A stretch of DNA of 35,584 nt, taken from Dehalococcoidia bacterium. GTDB lineage: Bacteria > Chloroflexota > Dehalococcoidia > Dehalococcoidales > E44-bin46. Below, in pieces: positions 9,078 through 19,689 of this stretch. The DNA lies in NCBI GenBank assembly GCA_030605575.1, contig JAUWIC010000028.1:1-35584 (forward strand). The letters run 5' to 3'. A program made the translations under genes and the position numbers. The notes under the pieces are model-generated. The model had not been told where the DNA came from, made no database searches, and saw only the letters and a program-made list of their open reading frames with translations. The number at the start of each line of letters is the position of its first letter. The first letter of the stretch is position 1.

Positions 9078-10040
9078 TTGTTAGAACTGTGGAGCTCGGG
9101 TCCGGTAGCGCTGATGCTAAACACGCTCATTGCGCTATCCTCCTATCTATTTGGTAGCTTTGGGCTGACCATTATTGTGTTGACTATTATTATTCGGGGT
9201 GCTATGTATCCCCTCACGGTAAAACAGCTCCGGGCGACCAGAGCCATGCAAGCGCTTCAGCCCAAGATTGCTGAGCTTCAGAAGAAATATGCCAAGGATA
9301 AGCAGCGGCTGGCTCAGGAGCAGATGAAGCTGTATAAGGAGTCGGGGGTGAGCCCGGCTGGTTGTGCGGTGCCGATGCTAATCCAAATGCCCATCTGGAT
9401 AGCTCTCTTCCAGTCAATTATTAGGGTTTTAGCCGTAACTCCCGAGGATTTATTGGGTCTGTCCCGGAGTCTTTGGTCCTGGCCGGTGGTATATTCTATG
9501 CTACCGCTGGACAATAGTTTTCTCTGGTTCAACCTGGTTAATCCTAATATGCCTTTAGCCATCCTGGTTGGAGTTACAATGTGGCTGACGCAGAAGATGG
9601 TAACCCCGACCACTACTGACCCCCAGCAGCGCTCCCAGAGCCAGCTAATGCTGTGGATGATGCCACTGATGTTTGGCTTTATAGCGATGAGCGTTCCCAG
9701 TGGTCTGGCTCTCTATTGGTTGGCTTCAAATGTTATTAGCATTGTTATCCAATACTTTGTTATCGGGGGGTGGGGTGGCTTGGCTAGGTCAACAGCCGGG
9801 AAGTACGTGGTCCCGAGTAGTAAAGATATAAAGGTTCGCATCGCCGAAGCCGAGACAGCACCCAGTATTTCGGCTATGGAGGCTGATATTGTTGATACAG
9901 GTTCTACCGAGGAAGAAGAGTTAGGTTATGGAGGAGCTGGAGATAAGCGTCAACTCGGTGGAGGCGGCTATCCCGCCAGCCTTAGAGCGTTTAAGTCTCG
10001 GTCGAGAAGAAGTAAAGGTCACCGTCCTAAACGAAGGTAG
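9078..10040 (+). CDS. yidC: Membrane protein insertase YidC
   Basis: FGLTIIVLTIIIRGAMYPLTVKQLRATRAMQALQPKIAELQKKYAKDKQRLAQEQMKLYKESGVSPAGCAVPMLIQMPIWIALF; TTG start; basic C-terminal tail. Confidence 0.95.
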   Translation: MLELWSSGPVALMLNTLIALSSYLFGSFGLTIIVLTIIIRGAMYPLTVKQLRATRAMQALQPKIAELQKKYAKDKQRLAQEQMKLYKESGVSPAGCAVPMLIQMPIWIALFQSIIRVLAVTPEDLLGLSRSLWSWPVVYSMLPLDNSFLWFNLVNPNMPLAILVGVTMWLTQKMVTPTTTDPQQRSQSQLMLWMMPLMFGFIAMSVPSGLALYWLASNVISIVIQYFVIGGWGGLARSTAGKYVVPSSKDIKVRIAEAETAPSISAMEADIVDTGSTEEEELGYGGAGDKRQLGGGGYPASLRAFKSRSRRSKGHRPKRR

Positions 10041-10086
10041 GGTAGGGGTGGTATCTTAGGCCGGGGGCTGAGGAGGCTAAGATTAG

Positions 10087-10590
10087 ATGGAGCCCATAGC
10101 CAACAAGGATAGCGATATAACTGAGGTAACTGAGGTAGCTAAGAGTATCTTAGAGACACTGGTTACTATGATGGGGGTAGTGGCTTCGGTGGAGCCTCAG
10201 GTTAAACCGGCGGCTGAGGGGGAAGAAACTACTCCTTCCGTTAACCTTGATATTAAGGGTGATGACCTGGGCATCTTGATTGGGCGGCGAGGGCAGACCC
10301 TGGCTTGTCTGCAATATATCGTTAGGCTTATTGTCGGTCATCAGACAGAGGTTTGGGTGCCGATAATTATTGATGTTGAGGGGTATAAGCAGCGTCGCTA
10401 TGAAGCACTGCGGGCTTTAGCTTGGCGCTTGGCGGAGCAGGTGAAGGCGAGGGGGGTGCCATTTACGCTAGAGCCTATGTTGGCTTATGAAAGGCGCATT
10501 ATCCATCTGGCTCTGGCTGACCACTCTGATGTTACCACTGAGAGCATAGGTGAGGGTGAGGCTCGTAGAGTGGTTATTCGGCCTAAGTAA
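10087..10590 (+). CDS. jag: KH/R3H RNA-binding protein (Jag/KhpB-like)
   Basis: GDDLGILIGRRGQTLACLQYIVRLIV (KH) and ERRIIHLALADHSDVTTESIGEGEARRVVIRP (R3H), downstream of yidC; no obvious Jag_N domain. Confidence 0.9.
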   Translation: MEPIANKDSDITEVTEVAKSILETLVTMMGVVASVEPQVKPAAEGEETTPSVNLDIKGDDLGILIGRRGQTLACLQYIVRLIVGHQTEVWVPIIIDVEGYKQRRYEALRALAWRLAEQVKARGVPFTLEPMLAYERRIIHLALADHSDVTTESIGEGEARRVVIRPK

Positions 10591-10616
10591 TAATAGCACT
10601 CTGATTTGTTTTTGAG

Positions 10617-13600
10617 ATGTTCCATCCAGTAAGCAGTAAGGTGAATTTTCCCCAGGTTGAGGAGAGCATACTTAGCTTGTGGAAGAAACATAATGTCTTT
10701 GAGCGGAGTGTAAACGCTCGCGGTAGTGGCTCCCGGTTTGTATTCTATGAAGGGCCACCGACAGCTAATGGTAGCCCGGGTATTCATCACGTGCTGGCTC
10801 GTGTGTTCAAGGATGTTATCCCCCGCTATAGGGTAATGAAGGGCTATTATACCCCGCGTATTGCCGGCTGGGATACACACGGACTGCCGGTAGAGTTAGA
10901 GGTGGAACGGGAGCTGGGCTTTTCCAGTAAGGCAGATATTGAGGAATATGGCATTGACCGCTTTAATGCCCGCTGTCGGCAGAGCGTGTTCGGTTACCTT
11001 AAACAGTGGGAGGCAATGACCGAGCGCATTGGCTTCTGGGTTGACCTGAAACATCCCTATATCACCATGGACAATAGATATATTGAGACCGTGTGGTGGG
11101 CAATAAAGCAGATGTGGGATAGGGGATTGATTTATCAGGGCTATAAGGTAACCCCCCACTGTCCCCGCTGTGGCACCTCCTTGAGCTCCCATGAGGTTGC
11201 CCTGGGTTACCAGGACAACGTTGAAGACCCCTCAATATATGTGAAGTTTAAGGTTGTTAAAGGACTGCCAAGCTTACCTGATAAACCAACATATTTACTC
11301 GCCTGGACAACAACTCCCTGGACACTGCCGGGCAACACCGCCCTGGCAGTGGCTCCTGATGCTGAGTATGTGGTGGTAGCAGGAGATGACGAGTATCTGA
11401 TTCTGGCTTCAGCCTTGTTCAAGCAAGCGAAGCTGGAAGGTTGTGAAATAGTAGAAAGGATGAAGGGAAGCGATTTAGCGACGATAACCGGGGTAAATTA
11501 TGAACCACTGTATAACCCTCATAAATATGGGGTAGAGAGAAGTCGCTTTGAGACAGTGAATGAAACGGGAGTACTGGGGGCTCGGAGATTAAAGCTGCAG
11601 AAGCCAAATGAAAAACTAACCTATAAAGTAATCGCTACCGATTTTGTATCTATGGAGGAGGGGACAGGAATTGTGCATGTGGCTCCTGCCTATGGTGAGG
11701 TTGATTATCAGGCGGGACAGGATAATGACCTTGATTTTGTCCATCCGGTGGATTTGCAAGGTATTATGACAGGCAACTACCCCTTCTCGGGCAGGTTTGT
11801 CAAGGACGCTGACCCTCTTATTTTGGATGACCTGAAGTCAAGAGGGCTACTGTTCCGTAGTGAGAAGATACGGCATACCTATCCCTTCTGCTGGCGTTGT
11901 GAGGCGCCTCTCCTCTATTATGCCAAGCAGACGTGGTATATCAGGACGACAGCCGTCAAGGAGGCTCTTGTTGCCGGGAATGACGAGATAAACTGGTATC
12001 CGGAGCATATCAAGTATGGTCGGTTCGGTGACTGGCTACAAAATAACGTGGACTGGGCATTTTCCCGGGAGAGATACTGGGGAACGCCGCTGCCTGTATG
12101 GCAGTGTGAAGCTTGTGGCAGCTACGATTGTGTTGGCGGCGTGGATGAATTAAAAGGTAAGGCAGGGTTATCAGGATTAAAAGAGCCCCTGGACTTGCAT
12201 CGCCCCTTTGTTGATGAACTGACCTTTACCTGCTCTCAATGTGGGGCGAAGATGAAGCGAGTGCCCGAGGTAATTGACTGCTGGTTTGATTCCGGAGCCA
12301 TGCCCATAGCCCAGTGGCACTACCCGTTTGAGAATGATACCTTGCTTGGGGATGGGCGGTTCCCTGCCGATTATATTTGTGAAGCTGTTGACCAGACCCG
12401 CGGCTGGTTTTACAGTCTGCATGCCATATCTACCTTGCTATTTAACCGTCCCTGTTTCAGGAATGTTATCTGTCTGGGGCACATCCTTGATGCCAAAGGA
12501 GAGAAGATGAGCAAGGCTAGAGGGAATGTGGTCGAACCGATGGCAGTGATAGATAAGCATGGTGCCGATGCTGTACGCTGGTACTGTCTTACTGCCTCGC
12601 CGCCGGGTAATGTGCGTCGTTTCTCGGAGAGGTTGGTCTCGGAGGTAACCCGCCGCTTTTTATTGATGCTGTGGAATGTCTATTCCTTCTTTGTCACCTA
12701 TGCTAATATAGACCACTTTGTTCCTGGCTCGGGAGGAGCTTTAGAGGAATCGGAACTTGATAGGTGGATTATCTCTGAGCTTAATCAGCTTATAGCTGAT
12801 GTTGATGGGGCTCTGGAAGCTTATAACCCGATGGAAGCGGGGAGGAAGATAGAAAGTTTCGTCAATGAGCTATCTAACTGGTATGTACGCCGCAGCCGTC
12901 GGCGGTTCTGGAAGAGTGAGAGCGATGCTGATAAACTGTCGGCATATAATACACTTTATCAGTGTCTGGTTACACTGTCCAAGCTACTGGCTCCATTTAC
13001 CCCGTTTCTGGCTGAGGAACTGTATCAAAACCTGGTTGGCTCGGCCTTTCCTGAGGCTCCAGATAGTGTGCACCTGACTGATTTTCCGGTGGCTGATGTA
13101 ACTAAGGTTGATAAGCAGTTAGCCGCTGATACCCGATTAGTCATGAAAATATCAAGTCTGGGACGGGCCGCCCGAAGCCAGGCAGGTATCAAGGTGCGCC
13201 AGCCTTTGGCTCATGTTTTAGTCAGCCTAGCCAGTAACCAGGAACAGGAAATTTTAGAGCGGTTAAAGCCTCAAATTCTGGAAGAACTCAATGTAAAGGA
13301 TGTGATAATTCGTCCGCCCACGGTTGACATCTCTGTTTCTGTCCCTGCTGTCGTGATTGTCACCGAGGGTGATTACTCGGTAGCTGTCCCGACTGAGCTT
13401 TCTCCAGAGCTCCGGGCTGAGGGACTGGCGCGGGAGATAGTGCACCGATTGCAGACCATGCGCCGCTCGTCTGGGTTTGACATTGCCGACCGTATTGTTA
13501 CCTATTATCAAGGCGAGGCTTATATCAAGCAGGTAATGGAAGATTTTGCCGACTATATTAAGCAGGAAACGCTATCCCGGGAGCTTGTTGACGGAGTTCC

Positions 13601-13676
13601 TCACGAGGGTGTATTTACCGAGAGCCATAGATTGGGTGACTATGAGGTATTATTGGGGGTGAAGAGACTGGAGTGA
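10617..13676 (+). CDS. ileS: Isoleucyl-tRNA synthetase (IleRS2-like)
   Basis: FYEGPPTANGSPGIHHVLARVFKDVIPRY; GWDTHGLPVELEVE; GEKMSKARGNVVEP; anticodon-binding region present. Confidence 0.96.
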   Translation: MFHPVSSKVNFPQVEESILSLWKKHNVFERSVNARGSGSRFVFYEGPPTANGSPGIHHVLARVFKDVIPRYRVMKGYYTPRIAGWDTHGLPVELEVERELGFSSKADIEEYGIDRFNARCRQSVFGYLKQWEAMTERIGFWVDLKHPYITMDNRYIETVWWAIKQMWDRGLIYQGYKVTPHCPRCGTSLSSHEVALGYQDNVEDPSIYVKFKVVKGLPSLPDKPTYLLAWTTTPWTLPGNTALAVAPDAEYVVVAGDDEYLILASALFKQAKLEGCEIVERMKGSDLATITGVNYEPLYNPHKYGVERSRFETVNETGVLGARRLKLQKPNEKLTYKVIATDFVSMEEGTGIVHVAPAYGEVDYQAGQDNDLDFVHPVDLQGIMTGNYPFSGRFVKDADPLILDDLKSRGLLFRSEKIRHTYPFCWRCEAPLLYYAKQTWYIRTTAVKEALVAGNDEINWYPEHIKYGRFGDWLQNNVDWAFSRERYWGTPLPVWQCEACGSYDCVGGVDELKGKAGLSGLKEPLDLHRPFVDELTFTCSQCGAKMKRVPEVIDCWFDSGAMPIAQWHYPFENDTLLGDGRFPADYICEAVDQTRGWFYSLHAISTLLFNRPCFRNVICLGHILDAKGEKMSKARGNVVEPMAVIDKHGADAVRWYCLTASPPGNVRRFSERLVSEVTRRFLLMLWNVYSFFVTYANIDHFVPGSGGALEESELDRWIISELNQLIADVDGALEAYNPMEAGRKIESFVNELSNWYVRRSRRRFWKSESDADKLSAYNTLYQCLVTLSKLLAPFTPFLAEELYQNLVGSAFPEAPDSVHLTDFPVADVTKVDKQLAADTRLVMKISSLGRAARSQAGIKVRQPLAHVLVSLASNQEQEILERLKPQILEELNVKDVIIRPPTVDISVSVPAVVIVTEGDYSVAVPTELSPELRAEGLAREIVHRLQTMRRSSGFDIADRIVTYYQGEAYIKQVMEDFADYIKQETLSRELVDGVPHEGVFTESHRLGDYEVLLGVKRLE

Positions 13677-13677
13677 C

Positions 13678-14793
13678 TTAGGGTGGTGGGCTTTCGGTAA
13701 GTGTAGCGTCGGTAGTATTCTCAGTATCACCCCGCCAGAAGACTATTTTTACCTTTTCTCCAATCTGCCGGCTGTGTATCCCTTTGATTAAGTCCTGGGC
13801 AGTGGATATTTCCTCATCATCCAGGCTGACGATAACATCCTCTTGGGTCAGGCCGGCTTCATCAGCGGGACTACCCGGCTCTACATAGGTAACCAAGGCT
13901 CCTGTATCTACGGCCAGGTTATACCACCAGGCCATGGTCGGGTTTACATCCGCAAGCTGGACGCCCAGGTAGGGGCGAATTACGTAGCCCCTCAGGATTA
14001 GTTGGTCAATGATAGGGATAGCAATATTGATGCTTATGGCATAGCCCATACCCTCGACACCGATCATAGCAATTTTAGCGCTGGTAATGCCGATTACCTC
14101 TCCAGCCATATTGACTAAAGGTCCACCACTATTGCCCGGATTAATAGCGGCATCAGTTTCAATAAGGTCATCTAATGTCTGTCCTGCGGATACGGGTATA
14201 GAAACCCCGAGGCGGCTAATCCACCCCCCCTTCATGCTTATCCCCAGCCCTAGCGAGTTACCGATAGCCGCTACCTGCTCACCAACCCTCAATAGGGAGG
14301 AGTCGCCAATATCGGCTGCCGGTAGGTCTTGGGCGTCAATCTTGACTACTGCTAGGTCAGTAAGAGGGTCGGTGCATACTGTTTCGGCGGGGAAGGTGCT
14401 ACCGTCGTCCAGGGTTATAGTGATAGTTTCGGCTCCGGCGACTACATGATTATTGGTTATGATAATTCCATCCTCACGTATAATCCATCCTGAGCCAGCA
14501 CTGGTATCAGTTTTGATAGCCACTACTGAAGGCTTAACCTTAGCTACGACGGTGATGTAATCGGGCAATTGCGGCGCATTATTTTCGGGGGGTGGTGATG
14601 TCCAGCCGGGGTCAATTGGGGTAGAGGGAGGGGGAGAGGTAGGCGGGGGCGAAGTATCTACAGGAGGTGGCGGGGAGCAACTAAAGTCTAGTATAAAAGG
14701 TTCATTAGGTGGCGGGGAATAGCCAACGCCTAATGTAATAGATAGAATGAGTATCAGAGAAACAGCCAGGTATTTTATTTTTACCCTCTTCAT
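13678..14793 (-). CDS. HtrA/DegP-family trypsin-like serine protease with Pro-rich linker and one PDZ domain
   Basis: TNNHVV (His), DLAVVKID (Asp), NPGNSGGPL (Ser), C-terminal PDZ (PGSPADEAGLTQEDVIVSLDDEEI); N-terminal hydrophobic segment. Confidence 0.92.
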   Translation of the reverse strand: MKRVKIKYLAVSLILILSITLGVGYSPPPNEPFILDFSCSPPPPVDTSPPPTSPPPSTPIDPGWTSPPPENNAPQLPDYITVVAKVKPSVVAIKTDTSAGSGWIIREDGIIITNNHVVAGAETITITLDDGSTFPAETVCTDPLTDLAVVKIDAQDLPAADIGDSSLLRVGEQVAAIGNSLGLGISMKGGWISRLGVSIPVSAGQTLDDLIETDAAINPGNSGGPLVNMAGEVIGITSAKIAMIGVEGMGYAISINIAIPIIDQLILRGYVIRPYLGVQLADVNPTMAWWYNLAVDTGALVTYVEPGSPADEAGLTQEDVIVSLDDEEISTAQDLIKGIHSRQIGEKVKIVFWRGDTENTTDATLTESPPP

Positions 14794-14840
14794 TCCAGTT
14801 GAATTATAGCATACAGGCAAAATCGGAACAAAAAAGGATT

Positions 14841-14873
14841 ATTTCCCCCTCCCTTACTAAGGGAGGGGGAAAT
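14841..14873. repeat. GC-rich intergenic palindrome (dispersed family copy 2)
   Basis: ATTTCCCCCTCCCTT-act-AAGGGAGGGGGAAAT, perfect 15-bp stem. Confidence 0.8.
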
Positions 14874-14892
14874 CGGTAAATGACCTCATTAT

Positions 14893-16257
14893 TTATGCCC
14901 CGGGTACCTCAGGCAATAAAGCCAGTGCCTCCTTTACCTTTTCCTCGGGATATTCATAATCGGTAAGTTTGCCAGAGAGATAGGCATCATAGGCCGCCAT
15001 GTCAAAGTGCCCGTGTCCGCTGTGAGCTATCAGGATGGTTTTTGACTCACCTGATTCCTTGCATTTGAGGGCTTCATCAATAGCTACCTTGATGCAATGG
15101 TTTGGCTCCGGAGCGCTGATAATACCCTCAGTGCGGGCAAAGGTTACCCCGGCTTTAAAGGTAGCCAACTGGTGCTCAGCCCTGGCTTCAACAAGACCCA
15201 GTCTATGGAGGTGGCAGATGATGGGTGCCATGCCGTGATAACGAAGACCACCAGCGTGGACCGGTGGTGGTACAAAGGTATGACCCAGGGTATACATCCT
15301 GATTATAGGGGCGAGTCCAGCTACATCCCCATAGTCCCAGGCATAGGGACCCTTGGTCATCGTGGGGCAGCTTGCCGGCTCGACATTAATGATGCGCAGG
15401 TCTGGCTTGGTGCCGTCAATTTTATCTTTTACGAAGGGCAAATATAATCCAGCGAAGTTTGAGCCACCACCGATGCAGCCGACGATGATATCGGGGTAGG
15501 CATCTGCCTTCTCCATCATTAGCTTCCTAGCCTCCAGACCGTTTACCGTTTGGTGAAGCAGGACATGGTTAACTACGCTGCCTATGGAGTACTTGGTATC
15601 ATCACGGGCGAAGGCATCCTCTAAGGCTTCGCTGATAGCGATGCCCAAACTGCCTGGGGAATCGGGGTCTTCCGCCAGGATGCGGCGCCCTATTTCAGTA
15701 TCCTCGCTGGGACTGGGCACGCACTTGGCCCCCCAGGTCTCCATCAGGATGCGACGATAGGGCTTCTGGTTGTAACTAATCTTGACCATATAGACCTTGA
15801 GCTCAAGACCGAAGAACATACAGCCCATAGACAGGGCACTGCCCCACTGCCCGGCGCCGGTCTCGGTAGTCAGGCGTTTAATGCCCTCTTTCTTATTGTA
15901 GTAAGCCTGGGCTACCGCGGTATTGGGCTTGTGACTCCCCGCCTGGCTCGTCCCCTCGTATTTGTAGAAAATCTTGGCTGGTGTATCCAGAAACTTCTCC
16001 AGCCGGTGTGCCCGATGCAATATTGTCGGTCTCCAGGTGCGGTATATTTCTTGCACCTCCTCGGGGATTTCAATCCAGCGTTCTTGGCTGAATTCCTGCT
16101 CATTGAGTGCCTCGGCGAATAGGGGTGGGGGCAGGCGTGTCGGCTCCTTGGTGCCGGGATGAAGCAATGGTGGTAGTGGCTCCGGTAAGTCCGCCTGGAT
16201 GTTATACCAGGATGTTGGCATGTCCTTTTCATCAAGGGTAAACTTTGTTCTCTCCAT
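14893..16257 (-). CDS. TrpB-like PLP-dependent enzyme (TrpB2 class)
   Basis: [65 protein letters not shown]. Confidence 0.93.
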   Translation of the reverse strand: MERTKFTLDEKDMPTSWYNIQADLPEPLPPLLHPGTKEPTRLPPPLFAEALNEQEFSQERWIEIPEEVQEIYRTWRPTILHRAHRLEKFLDTPAKIFYKYEGTSQAGSHKPNTAVAQAYYNKKEGIKRLTTETGAGQWGSALSMGCMFFGLELKVYMVKISYNQKPYRRILMETWGAKCVPSPSEDTEIGRRILAEDPDSPGSLGIAISEALEDAFARDDTKYSIGSVVNHVLLHQTVNGLEARKLMMEKADAYPDIIVGCIGGGSNFAGLYLPFVKDKIDGTKPDLRIINVEPASCPTMTKGPYAWDYGDVAGLAPIIRMYTLGHTFVPPPVHAGGLRYHGMAPIICHLHRLGLVEARAEHQLATFKAGVTFARTEGIISAPEPNHCIKVAIDEALKCKESGESKTILIAHSGHGHFDMAAYDAYLSGKLTDYEYPEEKVKEALALLPEVPGA

Positions 16258-16284
16258 TTTGTCCTCCTTGTTATTGGTTTTTAA

Positions 16285-17061
16285 TTATATCAAATTCAAA
16301 GCCTGTCGCAGGCTTAGAGCAAAAGATTTGAGGGAAGAGAAGGTGGCATCCTGTTCAATTAACTGGATAAGGCGGCTGCCGACAATGACCCCGTCGGCTA
16401 TCCTGGCGGCTCGCCTGGCTTGCTCTGGATTAGACACGCCAAAGCCAATGCACAGCGGCTGATGCGCCCTCTGTCTAACTCGCCTGACAAATTCCTCCAG
16501 CTCCGGGGGCAGGCTCTGCCTGGCTCCGGTAACGCCAGTGAGGGAAACCAGATAGATAAACCCTTGGCTCTTTTCGGCGACCAGGGAGATGCGTTCCTCG
16601 GTGCTGGTGGGGGCGAGGAGATATATCAGGTCGAGGTTGAGCTTCCTGGTGGTTGCTTCCAGTTCAGCCCCCTCTTCGGGAGGTAAATCAGGAATTATTA
16701 GACCATCAATTCCGGCTTTAACCGAAGCCTGACAGAAAGCCTCCAGCCCAAAACTGAGTATCGGGTTGTAATAGCTCATAAATACCAGGGGGACAGCTAT
16801 CTTTCGGCGCAACTTTCGGGCTGCCTCCAGACAAACTTGCGGGGTAATACCTTGCTGGAGTGCCTGGTAGCTTGCCTTCTGGATAGTGGCACCATCAGCC
16901 AGAGGGTCGGAGAAGGGGATGCCCAGCTCAATCATATCACAGCCATTATTGGCCAGGATGGAGGCTACTTCATAGGTTGTTTCCAGGGTGGGGTAGCCTA
17001 CGGTGAGATAGGCAATCAGCGCCTTGTATCCCGGTCTGAAAACAGATGCAATACGGCTCAT
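16285..17061 (-). CDS. trpA: Tryptophan synthase alpha chain
   Basis: [58 protein letters not shown]. Confidence 0.96.
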   Translation of the reverse strand: MSRIASVFRPGYKALIAYLTVGYPTLETTYEVASILANNGCDMIELGIPFSDPLADGATIQKASYQALQQGITPQVCLEAARKLRRKIAVPLVFMSYYNPILSFGLEAFCQASVKAGIDGLIIPDLPPEEGAELEATTRKLNLDLIYLLAPTSTEERISLVAEKSQGFIYLVSLTGVTGARQSLPPELEEFVRRVRQRAHQPLCIGFGVSNPEQARRAARIADGVIVGSRLIQLIEQDATFSSLKSFALSLRQALNLI

Positions 17062-18263
17062 AACTCCATTCCTATGGCTTTAGCCACAATGTCCAGGTCC
17101 TTATCGCCTCGACCGGAAAGGTTGATAATTATAAGCTGGTTTTGGGGCAAACCGGCGGCCAGTTCGGCGGCATAATAGATAGCGTGGGCGGGTTCCAGCG
17201 CCGGAATTATCCCCTCGGTGTCGCACAGGAGCCTGAAACCCTCCAGGGCCTGGGCATCGGTAACTGCCACATAGGTAGCCCGACCGATAGCTTTATAGTA
17301 GCTGTGCTCAGGTCCTACCCCGGGATAATCCAGCCCGGGGGCAATGCTGTGGGTTACCAGTATCTGGCCGTCCCTGTCCTGCAACAGATGTGCCTTAGTC
17401 CCGTGTAACACACCAGTCCTCCCGGCTACCAGTGAGGCGGCATGGCGATTAGTCTTTAGGCCTCGGCCGGCGGCTTCAACACCGATGAATTTGACACTTT
17501 TGTCGTGGAAAAAGGGATGAAACAGACCCATGGCGTTGCTCCCGCCGCCGATACAGGCGACTAAGCAGTCAGGCAGGTGGTGATAGGTAGCCATAACCTG
17601 CTCCTTTGTTTCCTGTCCAATTATTGATTGAAAGTCACGGACAATCATGGGATAGGGGTGGGGACCGACCACTGAGCCCAGAAGGTAGTAGGTATTGTGG
17701 ACGTTGGTTACCCAGTCCCGGATAGTCTCGTTGATGGCATCCTTTAGGGTGCGACTGCCTGAGGATACGGGGCGCACCTCGGCACCTAGTAGCTTCATTC
17801 GGAAGACATTAGATGATTGGCGTTGGATATCCTCTTCACCCATATATATGATACATTCAACATTCAGCATGGCACATACCGTAGCCGCCGCCACTCCGTG
17901 TTGCCCAGCCCCGGTCTCAGCAATGATTCGTGTTTTGCCCATACGTTTAGCCAGTAGCCCTTGACCCAGGGCGTTATTAATCTTATGCGCCCCGGTGTGA
18001 GCCAGGTCTTCACGCTTGAGTAGAATGGTAGCCCCGCCTATTTTTGCCGAGAGTTGTTGAGCCAGGTATAAGGGGGTAGGGCGACCGATATAGTCCCGGC
18101 ACAGCTGGTGGAATTGCTGTTGGAAACTCAGGTCAGCCTGAGCCTCAAGGTAGGCTTGTTCTAGCTCGTAAAGGGCTGACATTAGCGTCTCGGGGACAAA
18201 CTTGCCCCCAAACTGCCCGAAGTAACCATAGGAATCGGGTAACTGCCTATCTTTTACTGTCAT
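17058..18263 (-). CDS. trpB: Tryptophan synthase beta chain (TrpB1)
   Basis: [60 protein letters not shown]. Confidence 0.97.
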   Translation of the reverse strand: MTVKDRQLPDSYGYFGQFGGKFVPETLMSALYELEQAYLEAQADLSFQQQFHQLCRDYIGRPTPLYLAQQLSAKIGGATILLKREDLAHTGAHKINNALGQGLLAKRMGKTRIIAETGAGQHGVAAATVCAMLNVECIIYMGEEDIQRQSSNVFRMKLLGAEVRPVSSGSRTLKDAINETIRDWVTNVHNTYYLLGSVVGPHPYPMIVRDFQSIIGQETKEQVMATYHHLPDCLVACIGGGSNAMGLFHPFFHDKSVKFIGVEAAGRGLKTNRHAASLVAGRTGVLHGTKAHLLQDRDGQILVTHSIAPGLDYPGVGPEHSYYKAIGRATYVAVTDAQALEGFRLLCDTEGIIPALEPAHAIYYAAELAAGLPQNQLIIINLSGRGDKDLDIVAKAIGMEL

Positions 18264-18906
18264 CTGCCCTCCTTACCGCTTCAATGAAAGCCCTGATTTT
18301 AACTATATCCTTGGCTCCGCCTACTTCCACGCCCGAGGAAACATCCACCCCCCACGGCGCCGCCATCTCAATTACCTGAGCTACATTATCCGGGTTAAGA
18401 CCACCGGCGATAATCACCGGGAATTGCTCTGCCACCCGCCGAGCCAGGCTCCAGTCAAAGGTTATTCCGGTTCCACCATACCTGCCCTTAACCTCGGAGT
18501 CAAGGAGGTAGAGGTGCTTTTGGCTGGATAGTATCTGTTCCCCGGTAGCCAAATTGGCGCAGATTAGCTCCGGGCGTTGCCCCTGCCTTATCCGGACCGC
18601 CTTAATTAGCGGCTTGATAATCTGGCGGCAGTACTCCCAGGGCTCGTCACCACTTAGCTGGACCCAGTCCAGATGGCAGGAACTGGCAATCATATTTACC
18701 TCGGGGGCGGGCATATTGACAAAAACCCCAACCACTTCTATAGCATGGCTATGACTCTTGACGGCGCTAACTATCTCACGAGCCTGCACCGCGGTCACCT
18801 GCCGCTGGCTGGGAGCAAAGACCAGCCCGATAAGGTCGCCCCCGGCTTCAATTACAGCCAGGGCATCAGCCTTTTCTTTAATCCCACAAATCTTGACCCG
18901 GGTCAT
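18247..18906 (-). CDS. trpF: Phosphoribosylanthranilate isomerase
   Basis: [55 protein letters not shown]. Confidence 0.95.
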   Translation of the reverse strand: MTRVKICGIKEKADALAVIEAGGDLIGLVFAPSQRQVTAVQAREIVSAVKSHSHAIEVVGVFVNMPAPEVNMIASSCHLDWVQLSGDEPWEYCRQIIKPLIKAVRIRQGQRPELICANLATGEQILSSQKHLYLLDSEVKGRYGGTGITFDWSLARRVAEQFPVIIAGGLNPDNVAQVIEMAAPWGVDVSSGVEVGGAKDIVKIRAFIEAVRRADDSKR

Positions 18907-19682
18907 ATTATTAGCTCCCTCACTTTGGTCACAATATCACCGGCAGTAACTAGAGCCTCGCCGACCAAAACCGCATTAACCCCCCAACTCTTCAGCTTTG
19001 CCACGTCACTCCGGTTCCTGATGCCACTTTCACTGACGACAATCCTTCCCTGGGGGATGAGAGGCAGTAATCGGTGGGTGGTGTTAATGTCAGTCTTAAA
19101 GGTGGTGAGGTCCCGGTTATTGATGCCGATGATTTTGGCTTGGCTGCCGAGCGCCCTTTCTACCTCGCCCTCATTGTGAACTTCAACCAGACAGCTTAGA
19201 CCCAGGTTATGGCTCAGGGAAAGGAGTTCCTCGAGCTGCTCCTGGCTCAGGATGGCGACTATCAGTAACAGGGCATCGGCACCGTAAGCCCGGGACTCAT
19301 ACACCTGATATGGGTCAAAGATGAAATCTTTCCTCAGCAGGGGAAGACGGACTTCCTCTCTGATTGCTGCCAGATGGTCGATGCTGCCTTCAAAGTAATT
19401 GGTCTCGGTTAGCACTGAGATAGCCGCCGCCCCACCTTGAGCGTATTTTTGGGCTAGCTCAACCGGGTTAAAATTGGGGCGGAGGACGCCTCGTGACGGG
19501 GAGGCTCGTTTTACCTCGGCAATCAACCGGGTGTTGGTATCCTTCAAGGCGAGAGCCAGATCAAGAGGTGCCTCCCGCCGGGCAATAAGCTCCTTCAGCC
19601 GGGATAGGGGCAGGCTCTTCTTCCTTTGCTCCACCTCTTCCCTTTTTTGAGCCACAATTCTATCTAGCATCTCTTTTCCCAT
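18903..19682 (-). CDS. trpC: Indole-3-glycerol phosphate synthase
   Basis: LIAEVKRASPSRGVLRPNFNPVELAQKYAQGGAAAISVLTE; LLRKDFIFDPYQVYE; IGINNRDLTTF; VSESGI. Confidence 0.96.
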   Translation of the reverse strand: MGKEMLDRIVAQKREEVEQRKKSLPLSRLKELIARREAPLDLALALKDTNTRLIAEVKRASPSRGVLRPNFNPVELAQKYAQGGAAAISVLTETNYFEGSIDHLAAIREEVRLPLLRKDFIFDPYQVYESRAYGADALLLIVAILSQEQLEELLSLSHNLGLSCLVEVHNEGEVERALGSQAKIIGINNRDLTTFKTDINTTHRLLPLIPQGRIVVSESGIRNRSDVAKLKSWGVNAVLVGEALVTAGDIVTKVRELII

Positions 19683-19689
19683 AGTAAGT

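Noticed and set aside
14590-14700. Tandem-repeat or recombination hotspot in the htrA 5' region (GGTGG/GGGGGA-rich)
   Set aside because: Explained by the Pro/Ser/Thr-rich linker of the HtrA protein (SPPPPVDTSPPPTSPPPSTP).
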